A stretch of DNA of 28,852 nt, taken from JBBIJH01 sp037446075. Its GTDB lineage: Bacteria; Bacteroidota; Ignavibacteria; UBA10030; JAHEZR01. Each line of letters starts with the position of its first letter. Within the stretch, counting starts at the first letter, position 1. The position numbers were made by a program, and so were the translations under genes. Below are positions 1 through 8,208 of this stretch, in pieces. The notes under the pieces are model-generated. The model saw only the letters and a program-made list of their open reading frames with translations. It was not told the origin of the DNA and made no database searches. The stretch covers positions 1 through 28,852 of the forward strand of contig JBBIJH010000021.1 in assembly GCA_037446075.1 (NCBI GenBank), given 5' to 3'.

Positions 1-2544
1 CACGAACGGTATCGACAATTCTTTGGAACAGAGTTTGGAAAAACCGTTACGGCTTCGTTTACGGATGAGCCTTTGATTGGAACTGCGGGCGCCTATGAAG
101 CGACGCAGACTGCGCTTCCCCTGAGTCCTACCACGATCTCCGAATTTCAACATCGAAATGGATATGACCTCGTCGGCTGCCTTCCCTCACTGTTTCTCGA
201 CGCGGGAGAGTATCACAAGGTACGGTTCGACTACTGGCAACTTCTCCATGATCTCTGGGAAGAGAACTTCATGCAGCCGCTTGGTGAGTGGTGTGCGAAG
301 CATAAACTGGCGCTGACAGGCCACTACATGGAACACGAATGGCCGGCTCCATTCATCACTCCTGACGATATGTCTCTCTATGCTTGCATGCAAATGCCCG
401 GCATCGACCTGCTCCTCACAACTCTCCTCAAGCCAAACCGGCGCTACGCTGGTTACACCTTGATCAATAATGATACACACATGCTACTGACGATGCGGAT
501 GCTTTTTTCTGTCGTCAATCAACTTGGGAAGCCACGTGCCCTGGCAGAAATGTGGGGCGCCGGGGGCTGGGACTCGACTCTGGAAGACTACAAGCGGATG
601 GGAGATTGGGCGCTCGCCCATGGCATCAACTTTTTCAACCCGCATCTCTCCTACGTGACAGTGCGTGGAAGTAGAAAGCGAGACCACCCACAATCGTTCT
701 CAGACCACGCGTCGTGGTGGGGGGACATCAAAGCTCTGAATGATCACATCGCCAGACTTTCTCTGATTCTCTCTCAAGGCGAGGTGAACAACAGGATTCT
801 TGTCCTGCAGCCGACGACGAGTGCATTCCTTGCTGCAAAACCTGATAGCGAAGCCGAAGTCCAGTTCGAAAGGATGCGAAGAGAGCATGGTGCCCTTATC
901 CAGGCACTCTGTGACCAGCACGTTGATTTTGATCTGGGGGATGAGTACATCCTTGAGAAACATGGTCGTGCTGCAAAGGGGAAACTGAGCGTGGGGAATC
1001 AAGCGTACTCGCTCGTCATCCTCCCAGCGTCGATGACGAACATGCGGCATCAGACGGTTGATCTACTCGGGAAGTATTTGAGTACAGGCGGACAGATTGC
1101 TGCCCTGACTGCTCCGCCCCGCTGGGTAGATGGACTGCCGAGCGATGCCGTTCTGAAGCTCAGGAGAAGATTCTCCGCGCGGTGGCGAAGCTTGCGAGAT
1201 ACCCGGCAGCTTCTTATGCTGATTCACACACGGTATCCGCCTCGGGTTCGTTTCCGATCAGCGGTGCCAAGAAATTTTTCTCATCACATGCGCGCCCTCG
1301 GCGGCGGTTCCGCTTTTCACTTCTTCTTCAACGGAAGTCCTAGGTTTGTACGAACTCAAATCGAGGTTAAAGCAACAGCGGTCGAAAAATGGAATACGTT
1401 CACAGGAGGGGTCGAACCAGTTCATTTCCTGCGCCAGGGAGATGACAACGCTAGCGTGCTCCTACAGCTGCATCCGTTTGAATCTGTTCTTTTCCGAGTC
1501 TCCCCTGACGAAAGGGGATCTCAACCGGTCCGGCAATTTCCAAAGAAGAAGCCGGAGCGAATTCTTCGGATGAAAAAAGTGCTCGTGTCACCCGCTTCTC
1601 CCAACGTCCTTGTCCTCGACTATTGCAATGTGAAGTACTTTGAAACCGAAGAGAAGAACATCCATACGTGGCAGGCAAATTGGAACATCTGGAAAGCCCA
1701 CGGCTTCGAGCGTCCTGCATGGGACAATGCGGTTCAATTTCGGACGCGCGTCCTTGACCGAAACGAATTCACAGCCGGGACAGGCTTCGATGCGAGGTTT
1801 CACTTCCATGTTGGCCAGGGGACAGACCTCAACTCACTCGAACTGGCAATCGAGTGCCCAGAGTTTTACCACGTCTCCGTGAATGGAAAGAGAATCGATT
1901 TCAGAAACGCTAAGAGGTGGATCGATCCTCACATTTTGACTGCGCCGATTGCAAAGGCGGTACGCTACGGCCGAAATGAAGTGTGGATCAGTGGGCGGCC
2001 ATTCGATGTGAGGATGGAGCTCGAAAACATCTACATACGAGGAAAATTTTCTCTTCAGCCGACGACCTCCGGATTCAGAATTTTGCCCCAGCGCAAATTG
2101 AACCTTGGCGCGTGGTCAAAGCAAGGATTCCCATTCTTCAGCGAATTAGTTCACTACGAGGCCGTCGTAAAGATTCCGAAAATGAATGGACGAATCTATC
2201 TTCAGCTTCCCTCGTGGAAAGGCGGCTCTGCTTCCATTGACGTCGATGGGAGGCGCGTCGGAACCATCGCATGGCCCCCATACGAGCTCGAGCTGACCGA
2301 ATATCTTTCTCCGGTTACGCCTGCAGCATCAAGCGAGCCGAGCGAGCACCGGATTCGGATTACGATCGCCGGCACACCCAAGAATCTCTTTGGCCCCTTC
2401 CACGACCCCCATCGATCGAGGAACACAGCTTGGCCTCAGATGTGGAGCAGATTTCCTTCAGCCGGGCCTCCACCGGGAAGCGATTACGACGTGGAACGTT
2501 ATGGCTTGTTCCAGATGCCACGGCTCGTCGTCCGGCCAGCGTAA
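1..2544 (+). CDS. GH106-like glycoside hydrolase (alpha-L-rhamnosidase-like), 5' truncated by window edge
   Basis: The frame is open from base 1, so the gene begins outside the window; about 847 residues are visible. Near the start is the string FGKTVTASFTDEP, followed by a GYDL...LPSLF segment and a long helical stretch (FDYWQLLHDLWEENFMQPLGEW), a layout known from the TIM-barrel part of GH106-like enzymes (Pfam Glyco_hydro_106). The last third (after about residue 540) looks like beta-sandwich domains with the typical ending TIAGTPKNLFGPFH. The family cleaves terminal rhamnose or related sugars from plant or bacterial polysaccharides; members are usually exported, but the N-terminus cannot be seen. 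Substrate is not determinable from sequence; the acidic pair in TDEP is a candidate catalytic region (inference). No neighbouring polysaccharide genes are in view. Confidence 0.8.
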   Translation, partial: HERYRQFFGTEFGKTVTASFTDEPLIGTAGAYEATQTALPLSPTTISEFQHRNGYDLVGCLPSLFLDAGEYHKVRFDYWQLLHDLWEENFMQPLGEWCAKHKLALTGHYMEHEWPAPFITPDDMSLYACMQMPGIDLLLTTLLKPNRRYAGYTLINNDTHMLLTMRMLFSVVNQLGKPRALAEMWGAGGWDSTLEDYKRMGDWALAHGINFFNPHLSYVTVRGSRKRDHPQSFSDHASWWGDIKALNDHIARLSLILSQGEVNNRILVLQPTTSAFLAAKPDSEAEVQFERMRREHGALIQALCDQHVDFDLGDEYILEKHGRAAKGKLSVGNQAYSLVILPASMTNMRHQTVDLLGKYLSTGGQIAALTAPPRWVDGLPSDAVLKLRRRFSARWRSLRDTRQLLMLIHTRYPPRVRFRSAVPRNFSHHMRALGGGSAFHFFFNGSPRFVRTQIEVKATAVEKWNTFTGGVEPVHFLRQGDDNASVLLQLHPFESVLFRVSPDERGSQPVRQFPKKKPERILRMKKVLVSPASPNVLVLDYCNVKYFETEEKNIHTWQANWNIWKAHGFERPAWDNAVQFRTRVLDRNEFTAGTGFDARFHFHVGQGTDLNSLELAIECPEFYHVSVNGKRIDFRNAKRWIDPHILTAPIAKAVRYGRNEVWISGRPFDVRMELENIYIRGKFSLQPTTSGFRILPQRKLNLGAWSKQGFPFFSELVHYEAVVKIPKMNGRIYLQLPSWKGGSASIDVDGRRVGTIAWPPYELELTEYLSPVTPAASSEPSEHRIRITIAGTPKNLFGPFHDPHRSRNTAWPQMWSRFPSAGPPPGSDYDVERYGLFQMPRLVVRPA

Positions 2545-2592
2545 ACCATCTGGTTCCACTCAGCCTCAGGCTTGCAGTGAACATGAGGTGCA

Positions 2593-2805
2593 TCAATTGG
2601 AGTTCAGCATCGCATAGATTTCACTCGGATCCTGAACATTCCCCGGCTTCAATCGGATGTTAGAGCAAGCCCTGTATTCATCAAACTGATAGCACTCCAA
2701 TTCAGCAAGCTTCTCGCCTTTGAGCATAAGCCACTCGACACAGTATGCTTCCCTAAGGTTCGTTCTCACGAATCTCCACTCGTTCCCACTAGAGCCGCGA
2801 ACCAC
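2593..2805 (-). CDS. hypothetical 70-residue protein (doubtful)
   Basis: A GTG-initiated frame begins four bases after the stop of the small membrane-protein gene on the same strand, so it could be its downstream partner. The product is hydrophilic, with three cysteines and two tryptophans, and has no signal peptide or membrane segment. No family is recognised and no convincing Shine-Dalgarno sequence precedes the GTG. It fills a stretch that otherwise holds no gene. It may be a chance frame. Confidence 0.25.
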   Translation of the reverse strand: MVRGSSGNEWRFVRTNLREAYCVEWLMLKGEKLAELECYQFDEYRACSNIRLKPGNVQDPSEIYAMLNSN

Positions 2806-2808
2806 TCT

Positions 2809-2943
2809 CTAAACGATCCCAACCGCTTTCAGAATCAAAGCTAAGACAGCCAGACTGATGAGCACAAGGAGCAGTATCGCCTGAACTGGGAAACCCTGCC
2901 CGGTATCCATATCGGCATTCTTTAAAGGCGCCTCCTTCGTCAT
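2809..2943 (-). CDS. small single-helix membrane protein, 44 residues
   Basis: The frame could start further upstream at 2994, but the ATG at 2941-2943 sits 8 bases after a strong AAGGAGG Shine-Dalgarno sequence (rc of 2950-2960 region), so this start is chosen. The product has a short charged N-terminus (MTKEAPLKNADMD) and then one hydrophobic helix (QAILLLVLISLAVLALILK) reaching nearly to the C-terminus, suggesting an N-in or N-out single-pass small membrane protein. No family is recognised. A 7-base inverted repeat lies about 48 bases upstream. Similar orphan mini-membrane proteins are common and often regulate larger complexes, but nothing here tells which. Confidence 0.6.
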   Translation of the reverse strand: MTKEAPLKNADMDTGQGFPVQAILLLVLISLAVLALILKAVGIV

Positions 2944-2990
2944 GGTAGTCCCCTCCTTTTCAAGAGCAATGAGAAAGCTAAGCCGCGCCA

Positions 2991-3011
2991 GCATTCTATT
3001 GAAAAGAATGC
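2991..3011. repeat. inverted repeat GCATTCT-N7-AGAATGC
   Basis: Perfect 7-base arms (2991-2997 and 3005-3011) with a 7-base spacer, upstream of the 44-residue membrane-protein gene on the minus strand. It could be a repressor operator or a 5' leader hairpin. No poly-T tract follows, so it is not an obvious terminator. Confidence 0.4.
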
Positions 3012-3057
3012 GGTCTACTAGCTCGGTGCAGTTTCTTAAATCCTCTACAGGGAAGAG

Positions 3058-3399
3058 CTACGCCAACGGAGGATCACGAGGTCGATAAGGAAGATAAACT
3101 GAGTGCAGACTCTCTGTTGAGTCTGCATGGGTTTGAAGGGTGACGAAAACTGAAGTCGGTACAAAATCGGAAGAAGGAAGCTCGGCCTCCGTTGGCGGTT
3201 CTAGCTTCTTCGTGGTGGAAAGTAAATGCTTCTTCACCGCCCAGATAGGCCGAGGGTCACTTGGGTAGCACTTCTTCGCAGAGGTTACCTGTCGCGACCC
3301 GCCCGCCGAATTCAGAACGGTCGCAAGAACCTGAATGTGAGCACCGCAGGTCGGAACCAGATAGCTTGCTAAGAATCCCCAGAGCGCGATATGTTTCAT
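3058..3399 (-). CDS. hypothetical secreted protein
   Basis: The frame is open to a TTG at 3477. The internal ATG at 3399 gives MKHIALWGFLASYLVPTCGA, a plausible signal peptide or lipoprotein-like leader, so 113 residues are annotated. ATG alternatives also exist at 3435 and 3426. The mature part is polar, proline-rich toward the C-terminus, and ends YRPRDPPLA. No family is recognised and no strong Shine-Dalgarno sequence supports any single start. It overlaps no strong competing gene, but could be a degenerate remnant, because the neighbouring phosphofructokinase is also decayed. Confidence 0.4.
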   Translation of the reverse strand: MKHIALWGFLASYLVPTCGAHIQVLATVLNSAGGSRQVTSAKKCYPSDPRPIWAVKKHLLSTTKKLEPPTEAELPSSDFVPTSVFVTLQTHADSTESLHSVYLPYRPRDPPLA

Positions 3400-3424
3400 T
3401 CTGCTTCGCACAAAGAAAAGATAC

Positions 3425-3862
3425 ATGATTTCCATGAAAGTCACAAGCTCTCCTAAGAACTTTTTCACAGTCTTCAAAGCATTTCACTTGCAAAGAAGCG
3501 CTGAAATCGCTATCATAAAATCAGCCCGCTCGCAACAGATTCAGGTATGTGAACTCATCGTGCTGGAGCGGTCCCGGATTGTGAGTCAAATTGTTCTCCC
3601 CCGGAGAACCCTCAATGTGGAGACAGCACACATCGATGCATTGTTAGACCCGACTGCTTTCCAGAGTCCTCCGACTCATAAATTCGAGAGCGAATTTGAT
3701 CCGACTTCGGCTGAGCCCTTCAGCCTGGAGAACCTCGAGATGGCAGCCCTTGCGAACCGCAGGCCCAAATACCTGACAGGTTGCCCCGGCTGCAGTTGGG
3801 ATCGTGTCACTCATTGGGGATGCGTAAATAGCACTCGAGAACCTGGAGGCTCAAGAAGATGA
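3425..3862 (+). CDS. hypothetical protein coupled to the pfk pseudogene (doubtful)
   Basis: A 145-residue frame whose stop overlaps the ATG of the phosphofructokinase remnant as ATGA, a typical translational-coupling arrangement; this is the main argument that it is or was a gene. The middle (residues 30-100) reads as an ordinary soluble protein with alternating hydrophobic residues, and the end carries a GCPGCSW segment with two cysteines. The first ~20 codons face the divergent secreted-protein frame, so the real start may lie further in. No family recognised. If the phosphofructokinase operon decayed, this may be decaying too. Confidence 0.3.
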   Translation: MISMKVTSSPKNFFTVFKAFHLQRSAEIAIIKSARSQQIQVCELIVLERSRIVSQIVLPRRTLNVETAHIDALLDPTAFQSPPTHKFESEFDPTSAEPFSLENLEMAALANRRPKYLTGCPGCSWDRVTHWGCVNSTREPGGSRR

Positions 3863-4827
3863 AGCACATTGGGATACTGACGAGCGGGCGCGATGCCCCG
3901 GGATGAACGCCGCGATCCGCGCTGCAGTTCGAACGCAGTTGCGATAGGTTGGGCAGTTGATCGTGTCAGGCATGGTTTTGCCAGTTTGATTACTGGTGAG
4001 TTTCTGTCCCTCGGTGCACGTGAAGTCGGAGGAATTATTCAACCAGGCGGGACAATTCTCGGAAGCGCTCGCTCAGTCTTTTTCATGAAGGAAGAAGGTC
4101 AATTGGAGGCCCTGCGCCAGCTATCTGCCCGTCGAATCGATTCCTTAGGCGTGATAGGAGGAAAAGGCTCTCAGGCAGGTGCAGATGCTCTTTCCCAACG
4201 TGGGTTTCCCGTCGTCGGAATCCCCCCGAGGATTGACAACGACCGGTACGGGTCTGGGATCAGCATCGGAGTGGACACAGCCCTCAACATCGCTCTAGAG
4301 GCGATCGATCGGATAAAAGTCACAGCGTCTTCACACCAACGGGAATTCCTCATGGAGGTCATGGGGCGCGACTGTGGCTACCCCGCGTTGCATCCCGGGA
4401 TTGCCGGTGGTGCCGGGGCGCTCGTCATCCCCGAAGTGCAAACCGATCCAGTGGGTATCGCTGAGACATTATGAAGCGCACACAAGCGGGGCAAACCGCA
4501 GGTCATCGTCGTTGTCACCGAAGGCGCAGAATACAACGCCGAAGGGCGGGCGCGATATTTTCGCGAGAACGGCGAAGGGCTTGGCTTTGAGTTGTGAGTG
4601 ACGACCCTGGGTCACGTGCAACGTGGTGAGACGCCCAGTGCTTTCGATCGATTCTTGGCAACTCGGTTTGCCGTTGCCGCCATAGAGTGCCTCGCTCACC
4701 GGAGACTGGGCATCTCGTAGGGTTGATCAAAGGCCCTATTAAAGAAACATCCCTCGCTGAAGTGGTTCTAAATAGAAAGCCCTTAGATGTCCATCTGCTG
4801 GGACTTGCGGAGATCTTGGCGAAGTAA
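3859..4827 (+). pseudogene. pfkA: 6-phosphofructokinase, multiply frameshifted pseudogene
   Basis: All parts of an ATP/PPi 6-phosphofructokinase (fructose-6-phosphate to fructose-1,6-bisphosphate, glycolysis) are recognisable but in different frames. It starts MKHIGILTSGRDAPG, then stops; GMNAAIRAAVRTQLR follows in another frame. From about 3945 to 4471 one frame reads ITGEF, GGIIQPGGTILGSARS, the IDND active-site region, SIGVDTALN and EVMGRDCGYPAL. A TGA at 4472 interrupts before HKRGKPQVIVVVTEGAEYNAE. A second TGA at 4595-4600 stands where family members have Arg (FEL-stop-VTTLGHVQRG). A last shift near 4710 leads to VGLIKG...LAEILAK and the stop at 4825-4827. Key motifs have also changed: SGGDAPG is SGRDAPG, GGDGS is GGKGS, and TIDND is RIDND. 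Substituted catalytic residues argue for true decay rather than sequencing error. Overall length matches an intact pfk. Confidence 0.9.
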
Positions 4828-4869
4828 TTCAAGCAACCAGCTAAGTAAACACAAGATCGGAGAGAACCG

Positions 4870-5166
4870 ATGCCTAAGAAGCAGTATTTGAAGAAAAAAC
4901 CGCTATGCAAGGTAACGTTCGAGTTACCCAAGGAAGTGAACGCAACAACTGCTGCCTTGTGTGGTGAGTTCAACCTCTGGGACCCCCGAGCGCATCCCAT
5001 GAAGCGTCGCAAAGATGGCAGCTTCAGTCTGACGCTGAATCTCGAGACGGGGAAACGCTACCGTTTCCGCTATCTGCTCGATGGTGAGCGATGGGAGAAC
5101 GACTGGGCAGCCGACGCCTATGTGCCAAATCCTTTCGGGACCGAAGATTCCGTCGTCGAGACTTGA
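4870..5166 (+). CDS. stand-alone CBM48 / isoamylase early-set domain protein
   Basis: A 98-residue protein consisting of one domain of the CBM48/AMPK-beta glycogen-binding type: CKVTFELPKE, then LCGEFNLWDPRAHPMKRRKDGSF, then the RYRFRYLLDGERWENDW strand pair and a final YVPNPFGTEDSVV. The NxW and YRFRYLLDG features are the family hallmarks. A GGAGAG Shine-Dalgarno sequence precedes the ATG. Such stand-alone proteins are common beside glycolysis or glycogen genes; here it sits 42 bases after the dead phosphofructokinase. Likely role: binding alpha-glucan or regulating an enzyme acting on it (inference). The domain itself has no catalytic function. Confidence 0.85.
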   Translation: MPKKQYLKKKPLCKVTFELPKEVNATTAALCGEFNLWDPRAHPMKRRKDGSFSLTLNLETGKRYRFRYLLDGERWENDWAADAYVPNPFGTEDSVVET

Positions 5167-5250
5167 GGGGGCATTAGCATCCACGAGCGAATGTGCCGGT
5201 GGTGAGTGACCGTGAACTCCTGAACTTCCCTCAAGGAGAACTGCTCTCGA

Positions 5251-7062
5251 TTGGCAAGAGTCCTTCTTAAACTGCAGATCCGGGGCGGAACCAGCCCGGA
5301 TGATGCCTCACGGCGCCGCGAGGCACTCCTACGCGCGATCAACGTCTTGTTATTGATCCTTGCCCTCCTGGCGGCCGGTTCCCTGGTTGCGGAGTATGGC
5401 TTCTACATCTCCGATCGAGTTCAGGCCATCGCGCAGAACATCACCACCATCGTGCTTTATGGTTTCGTCGCCCAAGCCATTTTAAAAGTCCTGATCGCCA
5501 AAGACAAGCTCGCACACATGAAATCTCGCTGGGCAGAGCTTGCGATACTTTCTCTTGTTTTCCTTTATCTCCTTTTCCCCGGCCAGCTCGAGAGGTTCCT
5601 GCTCGCTATTAACCCGCTTCTTGCGCCAGAGGCACTGACGCGCATCTACATCATCTTGACACAGTGTCTTGTCGTCCTGGCAATGGCTGCGCCTGCACTC
5701 CGTGCCAGCAAGCGGATCATGAGCCTGAACATTCAGCCCTCGACATTGATCCTGCTGAGCTTCCTGTTTCTAATCGTCCTCGGAACCCTATTGCTTTTGC
5801 TTCCAAAGGCCACGGTCTCAGGGTCGTTCCCGTTCATGGACGCACTGTTCACGGCCACGAGCGCCGTCTGTGTATCAGGGCTGATTGTCGTTGACACAGC
5901 GACGTACTTTACTCCGCTCGGACACACGATCCTCATGCTGCTGATTCAAGTCGGGGGACTTGGGATTATGACTCTCACGACGTTCTTTGCGTTTGTCATG
6001 GGCGGTGGGGCACGGCTCAAGGAGTATTCCACAATGCAGATGCTGTTAGGAGAAGAGAGCATCGGAAAAATCCGTCAAACAATTCTCCAGATTGTGCTTG
6101 TCACGTTTGCCTTCGAAGGGCTAGGCTCTTTTCTCCTCTACAAGGCCCTTGATGGGGAAATGTTTGCCTCAAATGGGAAGAGAGTCTTCTTTTCCATCTT
6201 CCATTCCATCTCTGCTTTCTGTAATGCGGGCTTTACCCTTACGTCGGAGAATCTCGCCAGCACATTCCTCCGGATGAATGTTGGAATCCTGAGTACAGTG
6301 ATGATCTTGATTATTCTCGGCGGTTTGGGATTCCCGGTCCTGTCCAACCTCGGCTCTCTTCTAGTTCCAAGAAAAAAGAGTTCTCCACGCCGAAGACTTT
6401 CCCTCAATTCAAAGATCGTCTTATGGATGTCCCTGATCCTTGTACTTGTCGGCGCGTCGGGAATTCTCCTCCTTGAGGGATCCAGCACAATGAAGGGGTT
6501 GCCCGTTAGTCAGAAAATCCTTGCCTCACTTTTTCACTCCGTTTCCGCGAGGACTGCTGGTTTCAACACGCTGGATGTTGGGTCTTTCGCCGCGCCCACT
6601 CTGTTTCTCATTTCGGTGCTCATGTGGATCGGAGCTTCTCCCGGTTCGACGGGCGGCGGGGTGAAAACGACGACGGTTGCTCTCGCACTTCTCAATATCC
6701 ACGCGATCGCATCAGGAAAGAACAAGGTTGAGGTCTTCCGGAAACGTGTCTCGGAGGCATCGATTGTTCGAGCATTCAGCACCGTTCTTCTCTCGCTCCT
6801 TTTCCTGACGATTGCACTCTTCTGCTTGCTCTTGAGTGAGAGAGCATCGTTTGAGCAACTCCTATTTGAAGTTGTTTCTGCAGTTGGGACAGTGGGATAT
6901 TCCGCGGGGATTACACCGCATCTGTCTGCCGTAGGCAAGTTTATCATCGTCGTGTCAATGTTCGTCGGCCGTGTCGGTCTGCTTGCCGTGGCCGTCGCCC
7001 TGACGCGAAAACACGTTGGGGGCCGCTACGAATACACTGAAGAAAATGTTCTTATCACGTAA
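5251..7062 (+). CDS. TrkH/KtrB-family potassium uptake channel subunit
   Basis: 603-residue inner-membrane protein of the TrkH/KtrB/HKT superfamily, which imports K+ together with a TrkA/KtrA ring. The four pore loops are visible: TSAVCVSGL near residue 202, SISAFCNAGF near 320, SVSARTAGF near 431 and SAVGTVGYSAG near 544, each carrying the selectivity-filter glycine. About 150 extra residues at the N-terminus hold four predicted membrane segments before the first pore module, longer than classical KtrB. The start is a TTG at 5251, 12 bases after AAGGAG, which is somewhat long spacing. The gating-subunit gene follows 18 bases downstream. Whether Na+ coupling is used cannot be told. Confidence 0.92.
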   Translation: MARVLLKLQIRGGTSPDDASRRREALLRAINVLLLILALLAAGSLVAEYGFYISDRVQAIAQNITTIVLYGFVAQAILKVLIAKDKLAHMKSRWAELAILSLVFLYLLFPGQLERFLLAINPLLAPEALTRIYIILTQCLVVLAMAAPALRASKRIMSLNIQPSTLILLSFLFLIVLGTLLLLLPKATVSGSFPFMDALFTATSAVCVSGLIVVDTATYFTPLGHTILMLLIQVGGLGIMTLTTFFAFVMGGGARLKEYSTMQMLLGEESIGKIRQTILQIVLVTFAFEGLGSFLLYKALDGEMFASNGKRVFFSIFHSISAFCNAGFTLTSENLASTFLRMNVGILSTVMILIILGGLGFPVLSNLGSLLVPRKKSSPRRRLSLNSKIVLWMSLILVLVGASGILLLEGSSTMKGLPVSQKILASLFHSVSARTAGFNTLDVGSFAAPTLFLISVLMWIGASPGSTGGGVKTTTVALALLNIHAIASGKNKVEVFRKRVSEASIVRAFSTVLLSLLFLTIALFCLLLSERASFEQLLFEVVSAVGTVGYSAGITPHLSAVGKFIIVVSMFVGRVGLLAVAVALTRKHVGGRYEYTEENVLIT

Positions 7063-7080
7063 ATTGAAAAAGGCTTCCCC

Positions 7081-7773
7081 ATGACAAAAAAAATCGCAGT
7101 AATCGGGCTGGGTCATTTCGGGACGGACCTTGCTCTTAGTCTTGCGGAGAAAGGCGCAGAGGTGCTTGCAATTGATGAGAACCTTGAAAGGCTCGATGAT
7201 ATTAAGGATCGTGTCACACACACGGTCTGTCTCGATGCAACGGAAGAAAGGGCTTTACGAAGCCAGGGCTTGCACGAGTTTGATGCCGTGGTCGTAGGAA
7301 TTGGAGATGATTTTGAGGCCACCCTCCTCACGGTTGCCATGCTCCAGCAGATCGGAGTCAAGCGGATCATCGTCCGCGCAACGACCTCCGCTCACGAACG
7401 AATCCTAAACCACCTCGGCATCAACGAGGTCATCCTGCCGGCGACGGAAGCTGCAGAGCGGCTTGCGAACATGTTGATGTTTGAAAGGATCGTCGATTCG
7501 TTCGAACTCTCCTCGGATTTCACCATCGTTGAAGTAGCCGCGCCAGAGACCCTCATCGGCCAAAGCTTGCAGAAGCTTGATTTGCAGAAGGAATTGGGGG
7601 TGAGTTTAATTACCATCAAGCGGATGGAGAGAAGAAAGGGGATCCTCGGTCTCGGTTCCAGAACCGTCGAACGCGTTCTCGGCATCCCCACGCCGGAAAC
7701 GACCATCGAAAGAGGCGACGTTCTTGTTGTCTTCGGAAACAAGAAAGATCTCCAGCGTATTCTGAGAAGCTGA
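7081..7773 (+). CDS. TrkA/KtrA-family potassium channel gating subunit (RCK)
   Basis: 230-residue cytosolic regulator. It begins with a Rossmann RCK_N fold (KIAVIGLGHFGTDLALSLAEKGAEVLAID, GxGxxG motif at residues 9-14, acidic residue ending strand 2), followed from about residue 140 by an RCK_C domain (VEVAAPETLIGQSLQKLDL...IERGDVLVVFGNKKDL). Such proteins form octameric rings that bind nucleotides and open the TrkH/KtrB pore; ligand choice cannot be read here. It lies directly after the channel gene and a strong AAGGAG follows its stop, so the operon continues. Length is normal for KtrA. Confidence 0.93.
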   Translation: MTKKIAVIGLGHFGTDLALSLAEKGAEVLAIDENLERLDDIKDRVTHTVCLDATEERALRSQGLHEFDAVVVGIGDDFEATLLTVAMLQQIGVKRIIVRATTSAHERILNHLGINEVILPATEAAERLANMLMFERIVDSFELSSDFTIVEVAAPETLIGQSLQKLDLQKELGVSLITIKRMERRKGILGLGSRTVERVLGIPTPETTIERGDVLVVFGNKKDLQRILRS

Positions 7774-7785
7774 AGGAGCAATCCA

Positions 7786-8181
7786 TTGGAGACAACGCTC
7801 GCAATTCTCTTCGAGCATATCCGCTTGTCAGTACAGCTCTCCGAAATCTTGACGCTACCATTGGCGGCCATTCTATCGCTTTTGCTTCTTATCCCCAGAG
7901 TTATTTCGGTCCGCCTATCCACGGATACATGGACAACTTCGAAAGATGACGCCTTATCGATAGCAATTATGGTTCCCAAAGGGACAGCGGCAGCTGTACT
8001 CGGTTCGTTACTCTTGCAGCTCGGAATGGAAAATGGGGCGATTGTGCAGAATTTGGTTTACGGAGTCATCCTCATCAGTATTCTTATAACAGCAGTTTTG
8101 ATCTTCTTCCAGCAGAAGGGCCTCCTGGTTCGCTTGTCCAGTTGGTTCTTTACTGGGTATGCTACGAATGGTAAAAGGTGA
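7786..8181 (+). CDS. truncated CPA1-type cation:proton antiporter, C-terminal part only
   Basis: 131 residues starting at TTG 7786, preceded by AAGGAG eight bases upstream and 12 bases after the trkA-like stop. The sequence matches only the last third of a monovalent cation:proton antiporter: a helix ending PRVISVRLST, the loop-helix SIAIMVPKGTAAAVLGSLLLQLG (equivalent to the conserved MxPKGLAxAVL region), and a final helix ILISILITAVLIFF. A complete family member needs about 12 membrane segments; this has three or four and lacks the ion-binding Asp motif. It is therefore either a remnant of a deleted gene whose start was re-formed, or an unusual mini-protein acting with the neighbouring transporters. 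Remnant is more likely. Confidence 0.6.
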   Translation: METTLAILFEHIRLSVQLSEILTLPLAAILSLLLLIPRVISVRLSTDTWTTSKDDALSIAIMVPKGTAAAVLGSLLLQLGMENGAIVQNLVYGVILISILITAVLIFFQQKGLLVRLSSWFFTGYATNGKR

Positions 8182-8208
8182 AGTAACGATCTTTGCACTT
8201 GGCTGAAG

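Noticed and set aside
7392..7979. 195-residue minus-strand frame over the trkA-like gene
   Set aside because: Antisense shadow; the plus-strand RCK protein has intact motifs.
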